Source of the DNA: Xenorhabdus griffiniae
Lineage (GTDB): Bacteria > Pseudomonadota > Gammaproteobacteria > Enterobacterales > Enterobacteriaceae
DNA: 64,000 bases
Assembly: GCF_037265215.1 (NCBI RefSeq)
Contig: NZ_CP147737.1
Coordinates: 1,892,001 to 1,956,000 of the forward strand
Reading direction: 5' to 3'
Part shown: piece after piece, positions 58,912 through 64,000 of the stretch
Numbering within the stretch: position 1 is the first letter of the stretch
Layout of the letters: every line of letters starts with the position of its first letter
Made by a program: the position numbers and the translations under genes
The notes under the pieces: model-generated
Told to the model about the DNA's origin: nothing
What the model saw: only the letters and a program-made list of their open reading frames with translations
Databases searched by the model: none

Positions 58912-59915
58912 TGAATGACTTTCTGACGATGTCCAATGCAGCTTACGATGTTAACTCATTGCATTCACTGAAAGCTAAATTGTCACAGGAACCACAACAA
59001 GGGCTACGGCAAGTAGCCCAACAATTAGAAGGCGTCTTCGTTCAGATGATGCTGAAAAGTATGCGTTCCTCGTTGCCGCAGGATGGCATTTTAAGCAGTG
59101 AGCAGACGCGCTTTTACACTTCGCTGTACGATCAGCAAATTGCTCAGGATCTCTCCCAAAAAGGCTTAGGATTTGCGGACATGATCGTTAAGCAATTCTC
59201 TCATGCAAATAATGTCGTAAATAATGTGCCAGATGAATTAGCCAGCACGGTGCCGATGCCGCTGGATAATGAAATCTTGCAAACATTACCGAAGCAGGCA
59301 TTGGAACCATTTATGCGTCGGGCGATGCCGACGCCTGACTATGTGTCTAAAAACCCATCTTCGGCGAATGGCTCACCTCAATACAGTTCAGCCCCACCAA
59401 AATCATTGCCGATGCACGGCGCCAGCTTTGTTTCCATGCTTTCCTTGCCCGCTCAGTTGGCAAGCCAGCAAAGTGGCATTCCTCATTTGTTGATTATTGC
59501 TCAAGCAGCGCTGGAATCCGGTTGGGGGCAGCGAGAAATTCTGACTGCGGAAGGTAAGCCAAGCCATAATTTGTTTGGTATTAAAGCAGGAAAACACTGG
59601 AAAGGTCCCGTCACTAATATTATGACGACGGAATACATTGATGGTGAGCCGAAGAAAATGCAAGACAGCTTCCGCGTCTATAGCTCTTATGCGGAAGCGA
59701 TAACGGATTACGTCAAGTTACTGACAGAAAATCCCCGTTACACCAAGGTTGCACAATCAACAACGGCGGAGCAGGGCGCGTATTCCTTACAAGAGGCTGG
59801 ATATGCTACCGATCCAGGTTATGCCCAAAAATTAGTGTCATTGATCCAGCAGCTAAAAAGCACCGGCAAGCAAATGGCAAAAGCCTATACCTATGATATC
59901 GATAACCTGTTTTAA
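58911..59915 (+). CDS. flgJ: Rod cap and peptidoglycan hydrolase FlgJ
   Basis: A 334-residue two-domain protein. The N-terminal rod-capping domain has QVAQQLEGVFVQMMLKSMRS and TSLYDQQIAQDLSQKGLG. The C-terminal glucosaminidase domain (about 175-330) has the catalytic Glu in AALESGWGQREI and NLFGIKAGKHWKG. It opens the wall for the rod. The start ATG overlaps the flgI stop (TGATG), so it is translationally coupled. Confidence 0.96.
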   Translation: MNDFLTMSNAAYDVNSLHSLKAKLSQEPQQGLRQVAQQLEGVFVQMMLKSMRSSLPQDGILSSEQTRFYTSLYDQQIAQDLSQKGLGFADMIVKQFSHANNVVNNVPDELASTVPMPLDNEILQTLPKQALEPFMRRAMPTPDYVSKNPSSANGSPQYSSAPPKSLPMHGASFVSMLSLPAQLASQQSGIPHLLIIAQAALESGWGQREILTAEGKPSHNLFGIKAGKHWKGPVTNIMTTEYIDGEPKKMQDSFRVYSSYAEAITDYVKLLTENPRYTKVAQSTTAEQGAYSLQEAGYATDPGYAQKLVSLIQQLKSTGKQMAKAYTYDIDNLF

Positions 59916-59929
59916 GGGAATCAATTCGC

Positions 59930-59956
59930 TCAAGAATCAAGGTATTTTGCCGATAA
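59930..59956 (+). promoter_or_regulatory. Sigma-28 promoter upstream of flgK
   Basis: TCAAGAAT, 11 bases, GCCGATAA: perfect -10, -35 with five of eight. It lies about 60 bases before the flgK start and fits the class 3 control of flgKL known in enterobacteria. Confidence 0.75.
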
Positions 59957-60016
59957 CTGTAGCAGTGCATTACCTCCCACGATGGAGGCATAACGAAAAC
60001 GTAAAAGGATCTACAC

Positions 60017-61657
60017 ATGTCCAATAGTCTTATCAATACTGCTATGAGTGGTATTAATGCTGCGCAAGTGGCAATGGGTGTCGTGGGTAATAACATTGCC
60101 AACTCTACTAAGGCCAAAGAATATCACCGACAGACAGCGGTAATGTTGCCGGATAGCGGTAGCATGTCGCCGGTTGGTTTTATTGGCAATGGTGTGAATG
60201 TTAATTCTATTAACCGCCAATACGATGAGTTTATTAGTCAGCAATATAACACTGCACAAACCAAGTATGACGAATTAGATACATACAATCAGCAAATCTC
60301 CCAGGTTGAAAATCTGCTGGCCGATAAGGCAACTAGCCTTTCCAGCTTTATGGAAGACCTTTTTAAGGGCCTGAGTACGCTTGAAAATAACGCGGAAGAC
60401 CATGCGGCAAGAACGACAGTACGGGGAAAAGCTGAAGGTTTAGTTAACCGATTTAAAGAAGCTGATCAAACGCTCCGTAAGTTAGACGAAGGTATCAATC
60501 ACCAAATTGATCAGCATGTTGCCGCAATCAATAAATATGCGGAAGAAATTGCCTTTCTGAACGATGAAGTTTCTCGTATGCGTGGCGCAGGAAACGCTGA
60601 ACCGCTGGCTTTACTGGATAAACGTGATCATACGTTGTATCAGTTAAATCGGCTTGTTGGTGTAGAACTGACTAAGCAAGATGGTGGCGTTTACAACGTC
60701 TCATTTGGCGGTGGCATGTCACTGGTATCTGGCAGTAATGCCTATCGGTTGGAAGCGATCCCATCCAGTGCAGATAGCAACCGTGTCACGCTGGGCTACG
60801 ATAATGGCACAGGGACCAGAGAGATTGATGAACGCTTTGTCTCGCAAGGAAAGTTGGGCGGTGCATTACGTGCACGTAGTGAAGTGATAGAGCCAACCCG
60901 CAATCAATTAAACCAATTGGGATTAGTGATGGTGGATCGATTCAATCAGGTCCAGAGCGGTGGCTTTGATCTGAATGGTAAACCCGGTATTAATTTCTTC
61001 AATTTTGCGCAGCCAGCAACCATTGCTAACAGCAATAACAAAGGTACAGCTGAAATTAAAGTGGAATATGCAGATACCACTAAAGTCAAAGACAGTGACT
61101 ACACCATCAAATATGAAGGTGGAGATTGGAAAATACAGCGTGTCGCTGACAGGGAAATGATCTCTGTAACTAAAAATGGTGATACGCTGGAATTTGACGG
61201 TCTGAAAGTCGATATCAATGCGACGAATCCACAGGATAATGATCGGTACATACTGAAAACGGTCAGTAGTGTCATCTCTGCATTGGAAGTCAATATTAAG
61301 GATTCTTCTCAACTGGCAACGGCTGGCGCCAAAAATTCTGGGCCAAGTGATAATGAAAACGCGAAGAAATTCACCCTCCTACAAAAAGAAAAGCTTATTA
61401 ATGGTAAAAATACCTTGACTGATGCTTATGCTTCGCTGGTCAGTACGGTGGGGAGCAAGGCCAATAGTTCTAAGCGCAGTCTGGAGGCTCAAAATATCAG
61501 CCTAGAGGCGAGTTTCAAAGCCCGTGAGCAGGTATCTGGTGTCAATATGGAAGAAGAATACGGCGAGCTGCAACGTTTGCAGCAATACTATTTGGCAAAT
61601 GCTCGTGTTATCCAGACTGCATCAACATTGTTTAATGCCATTCTGGATATCCGTTAA
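60017..61657 (+). CDS. flgK: Hook-filament junction protein FlgK
   Basis: A 546-residue junction protein (HAP1). It starts MSNSLINTAMSGINAAQVAM with GVVGNNIANSTKAKEYHRQT and ends YYLANARVIQTASTLFNAIL DIR. The middle portion (about 320-430) is variable and slightly different in length from E. coli (547). Exported with the help of FlgN. Confidence 0.96.
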   Translation: MSNSLINTAMSGINAAQVAMGVVGNNIANSTKAKEYHRQTAVMLPDSGSMSPVGFIGNGVNVNSINRQYDEFISQQYNTAQTKYDELDTYNQQISQVENLLADKATSLSSFMEDLFKGLSTLENNAEDHAARTTVRGKAEGLVNRFKEADQTLRKLDEGINHQIDQHVAAINKYAEEIAFLNDEVSRMRGAGNAEPLALLDKRDHTLYQLNRLVGVELTKQDGGVYNVSFGGGMSLVSGSNAYRLEAIPSSADSNRVTLGYDNGTGTREIDERFVSQGKLGGALRARSEVIEPTRNQLNQLGLVMVDRFNQVQSGGFDLNGKPGINFFNFAQPATIANSNNKGTAEIKVEYADTTKVKDSDYTIKYEGGDWKIQRVADREMISVTKNGDTLEFDGLKVDINATNPQDNDRYILKTVSSVISALEVNIKDSSQLATAGAKNSGPSDNENAKKFTLLQKEKLINGKNTLTDAYASLVSTVGSKANSSKRSLEAQNISLEASFKAREQVSGVNMEEEYGELQRLQQYYLANARVIQTASTLFNAILDIR

Positions 61658-61692
61658 TCACTAGTGGCAAAAGAGAAGAAGGAACTGATATT

Positions 61693-62655
61693 GTGCGTGT
61701 AAGTACGAATCTTTTATACAGCCAGAAAATGAATGGGGTTTTTGGTTCCCAGGCGAAATGGATGCAATATGGTGAACAGTTATCCAGTGGGAAACGTGTT
61801 ATCAAACCCTCTGATGATCCGTTGGCTGCTTCACAGAATATTATGGTTGCTCAATCTGAGGCGAAGAATCAGCAATTTGTGACGGCTCGTATCTTTGCCA
61901 AGAACACGATGTCAACCCAATTGAGCACTATCGATAGTGTTGTCTCGGTGACACATAATATTTTGGAAACATTAGTCGCGGCGGCGAGTGCACAGAGCGA
62001 TCATGATCGTGAGTCTTATGCCCAGCAATTAGATGGGCTTAAACAGCAATTGCTGAACCTTGGGAATAAAACCGATGGCAATGGCCGCTATATTTTTGCC
62101 GGTTATAAGACGGATGTTCCACCTTTTGCAGCGGATGGCAGTGGAAAAGTTCACTACAAAGGTGGATATGAAGCGATAAGCCAAAGGGTGGATGACAATC
62201 GTTCCATGGTTATTGCTCATACTGGGGAAAAAGTCTTTTTATCGGCAACCTCCAACCCGATTAAAGAGCCTGATGGCAGTGCAAGTGAATCCGATATTTT
62301 TGCGTCTATTGATTTTGCTATCGAGGCGCTTAAAAGGCCATTTACGGATGCCAGCGAAACAGAAAAAGGGGAATCGCTGAAGCTAATTGACAAGGCTAAC
62401 CGAGGTATACGTAATAGCTTGAATAACTTATCCTCGGCGCAAGCCGTGTTAGGGCTACAGCTTCAGGAAATGGAGCAACTGGATGCGTTAGCCAGTGAAC
62501 GCAGCATAGCCAATAAAGTTCGTATGGGGGAATTAGTCGATGCGGATGTTCTCTCCACCATTTCCGGCTATCTTCAGGAACAGGTTGCATTACAGGCTTC
62601 CTATAAAGCTTTTTCTGATTTAAAAGGTATGTCTTTGTTTGAGATGTATCGTTAA
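61693..62655 (+). CDS. flgL: Hook-filament junction protein FlgL
   Basis: A 320-residue junction protein (HAP3). It starts with GTG at 61693: MRVSTNLLYSQKMNGVFGSQ, then EQLSSGKRVIKPSDDPLAAS. LLNLGNKTDGNGRYIFAGYK and the ending QASYKAFSDLKGMSLFEMYR are typical. Last gene of the flagellar block in this window. Confidence 0.96.
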   Translation: MRVSTNLLYSQKMNGVFGSQAKWMQYGEQLSSGKRVIKPSDDPLAASQNIMVAQSEAKNQQFVTARIFAKNTMSTQLSTIDSVVSVTHNILETLVAAASAQSDHDRESYAQQLDGLKQQLLNLGNKTDGNGRYIFAGYKTDVPPFAADGSGKVHYKGGYEAISQRVDDNRSMVIAHTGEKVFLSATSNPIKEPDGSASESDIFASIDFAIEALKRPFTDASETEKGESLKLIDKANRGIRNSLNNLSSAQAVLGLQLQEMEQLDALASERSIANKVRMGELVDADVLSTISGYLQEQVALQASYKAFSDLKGMSLFEMYR

Positions 62656-62705
62656 CTAAGATTGATATATTTCAATATATTACCTGAAAACTAAGAAGCC
62701 CTTTA

Positions 62706-62811
62706 TATACCAATCTAACTTCAAGATGCGTGTGATTTCTCCCCGAGAAGAGGAGGAGAAATCACGTTTCATATCGTGTTGTAAATGGCAGCCTGAAATT
62801 TAATACGTATA
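62706..62811. repeat. Palindromic intergenic repeat, full length (inverted)
   Basis: TATACCAATCTAACTTCAAG to TTTAATACGTATA with a degenerate central hairpin (CCCCGAGAAGAGGAGG). It lies between convergent flgL and the formylglutathione hydrolase gene. Confidence 0.85.
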
Positions 62812-62820
62812 GGGTTTTAA

Positions 62821-63666
62821 TTATTTATTCTTAACATACTCTTGCATTGCTTTGGCATGATAAGCGATATGATCTTCAATAAAGCTGGCGATAAAGTAAT
62901 AGCTATGATCATATCCTGGCCGAAGATTTATCGTCACGGGATAACCGGTTTTATCGCAAATATCTTGCAACAAATGGGGGCGTAACTGTTCATCCAAAAA
63001 GTCGTCATTGAGGCCTTGATCTACCAAGATAGGAAGCGGTTCTTTCGCATTTTTGATCAGTTTCACCGTATCATATTGTTCCCAATCTGATATATCTTCA
63101 CCAAGATAGGCTGAAAATGCTTTTATTCCCCATGGAACCTGGCTAGGGGCCACAATGGGTGAAAATGCTGACACACTGCAATAACGTCCTGGATTTTTCA
63201 ATGCAATGGTCATTGCGCCATGACCACCCATTGAGTGTCCACTGATTGCTCGTATATTCGTTACTTCGAAGTGGGTTTCAATCAGGTTGGGGAGTTCTGA
63301 AACAACATAATCATACATACGATAGTGGGAAGCCCAAGGATATTTCGATGCATTGAGATAAAAGCCAGCACCTTTGCCAAGATCATAGGCGGGATCGTCA
63401 GCAACCTCATCACCTCGTGGGCTGGTATCTGGAGCCACAATAACGATACCCTGTTCAGCAGCATAACGTTGCGCACCTGATTTTGTAATAAAATTTTGCT
63501 CGGTGCAGGTCAAACCAGAAAGCCAGTAAAGAACTGGTAATTTTCTTTCTTTAATCTGAGGGGGTAAGAAAATTGCAAAACGCATCTGGCAACCCAAAAC
63601 GTTTGATTCATGTTGATAGACATCTTGCCATCCCCCAAAACAGGCGTGATGTTCGATTCTTTCCAT
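62821..63666 (-). CDS. S-formylglutathione hydrolase
   Basis: A 281-residue esterase-D type enzyme that splits S-formylglutathione into formate and glutathione, the second step of formaldehyde detoxification. It has [28 protein letters not shown], the nucleophile Ser in [10 protein letters not shown], the Asp in [11 protein letters not shown] and the His in GYDHSYYFI. The start ATG at 63666 follows AGGAGG and matches FrmB/YeiG; a longer reading to 63804 is not conserved and would overlap the neighbouring dehydrogenase. frmB and yeiG cannot be separated, but the neighbour gene favours frmB. Confidence 0.93.
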   Translation of the reverse strand: MERIEHHACFGGWQDVYQHESNVLGCQMRFAIFLPPQIKERKLPVLYWLSGLTCTEQNFITKSGAQRYAAEQGIVIVAPDTSPRGDEVADDPAYDLGKGAGFYLNASKYPWASHYRMYDYVVSELPNLIETHFEVTNIRAISGHSMGGHGAMTIALKNPGRYCSVSAFSPIVAPSQVPWGIKAFSAYLGEDISDWEQYDTVKLIKNAKEPLPILVDQGLNDDFLDEQLRPHLLQDICDKTGYPVTINLRPGYDHSYYFIASFIEDHIAYHAKAMQEYVKNK

Positions 63667-63719
63667 GACCTCCTCTCTAAAATTATTTGTTACAGTGATT
63701 ATTTTATTACTTGTCAGAG

Positions 63720-63742
63720 ACCGTGTTGGCTGGCAACACGGT
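63720..63742. terminator. Inverted repeat between frmA-like and hydrolase genes
   Basis: A perfect 9-bp stem ACCGTGTTG / CAACACGGT with a 5-base loop. On the plus strand TTTTCT overlaps its end; on the coding (minus) strand no T run follows, so it may be an mRNA-stabilising structure within the operon. Confidence 0.4.
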
Positions 63743-63766
63743 TTTCTGTCAACGATCCAAACTGAA

Positions 63767-64000
<234 letters not shown>

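Overview
The window looks like a chromosome segment of an insect- and nematode-associated member of the Morganellaceae. Xenorhabdus is favoured and Photorhabdus is possible. Housekeeping and motility genes are close to Escherichia coli counterparts (lpxL, trhO, bssS, pyrC, ylaC, flhDC, che, flg). Between them lie many copies of a roughly 105-bp imperfect palindrome, stand-alone hydrolases, small unknown secreted proteins and decayed phage DNA. The genus is inferred from this general character, not from a database match.

Layout. Positions 1-8.3 kb are accessory: the end of a NADAR-family gene, three different alpha/beta-hydrolase genes separated by palindromic repeats, an lldD-type lactate dehydrogenase, a PhzF-family enzyme, three tandem paralogues of a small secreted protein (the first broken by one extra T in a T run), and a 5'-truncated LysE-type exporter. 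Positions 8.5-16.5 kb are core: lpxL and divergent trhO, a LuxR-type regulator with a degenerate receiver, bssS, pyrC with a leader of the start-site-switching type, four tandem tRNA-Asn genes, ylaC, and a cold-shock gene whose leader carries a terminator-like hairpin. Positions 17.3-21.1 kb hold mgtC and an mgtA/mgtB-type Mg2+ ATPase. A 16-codon acidic, proline-rich leader ORF between them is probably an mgtL-like sensor.

From 22.6 kb the motility region begins: flhDC, motAB, cheAW, two chemoreceptor genes, cheRBYZ, then flhBA. Between cheZ and flhB sit a Gin/Hin-type serine recombinase and a sodium:alanine symporter gene. After flhA the flagellar order is broken and flhE is missing. In its place is about 4.3 kb of debris: an IS3 transposase fragment, a 45-bp copy of flhA sequence, and prophage replication, lysis and terminase remnants. 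A compact four-gene chaperone-usher fimbrial operon follows on the minus strand. The flagellar block resumes with flgNMA (minus) and flgBCDEFGHIJKL (plus). The window ends in an S-formylglutathione hydrolase gene and the 3' end of a class III alcohol dehydrogenase gene, which together detoxify formaldehyde.

How it works together. FlhD4C2, probably controlled through a near-perfect CRP site in a long AT-rich upstream region, switches on basal-body genes; a FlhDC-like box lies between flgA and flgB. FlgM holds sigma-28 until the hook is finished. Sigma-28-type promoters are visible before the first chemoreceptor gene, flgM and flgK. The Mg2+ locus, the cold-shock gene and pyrC each show a plausible leader-RNA control element.
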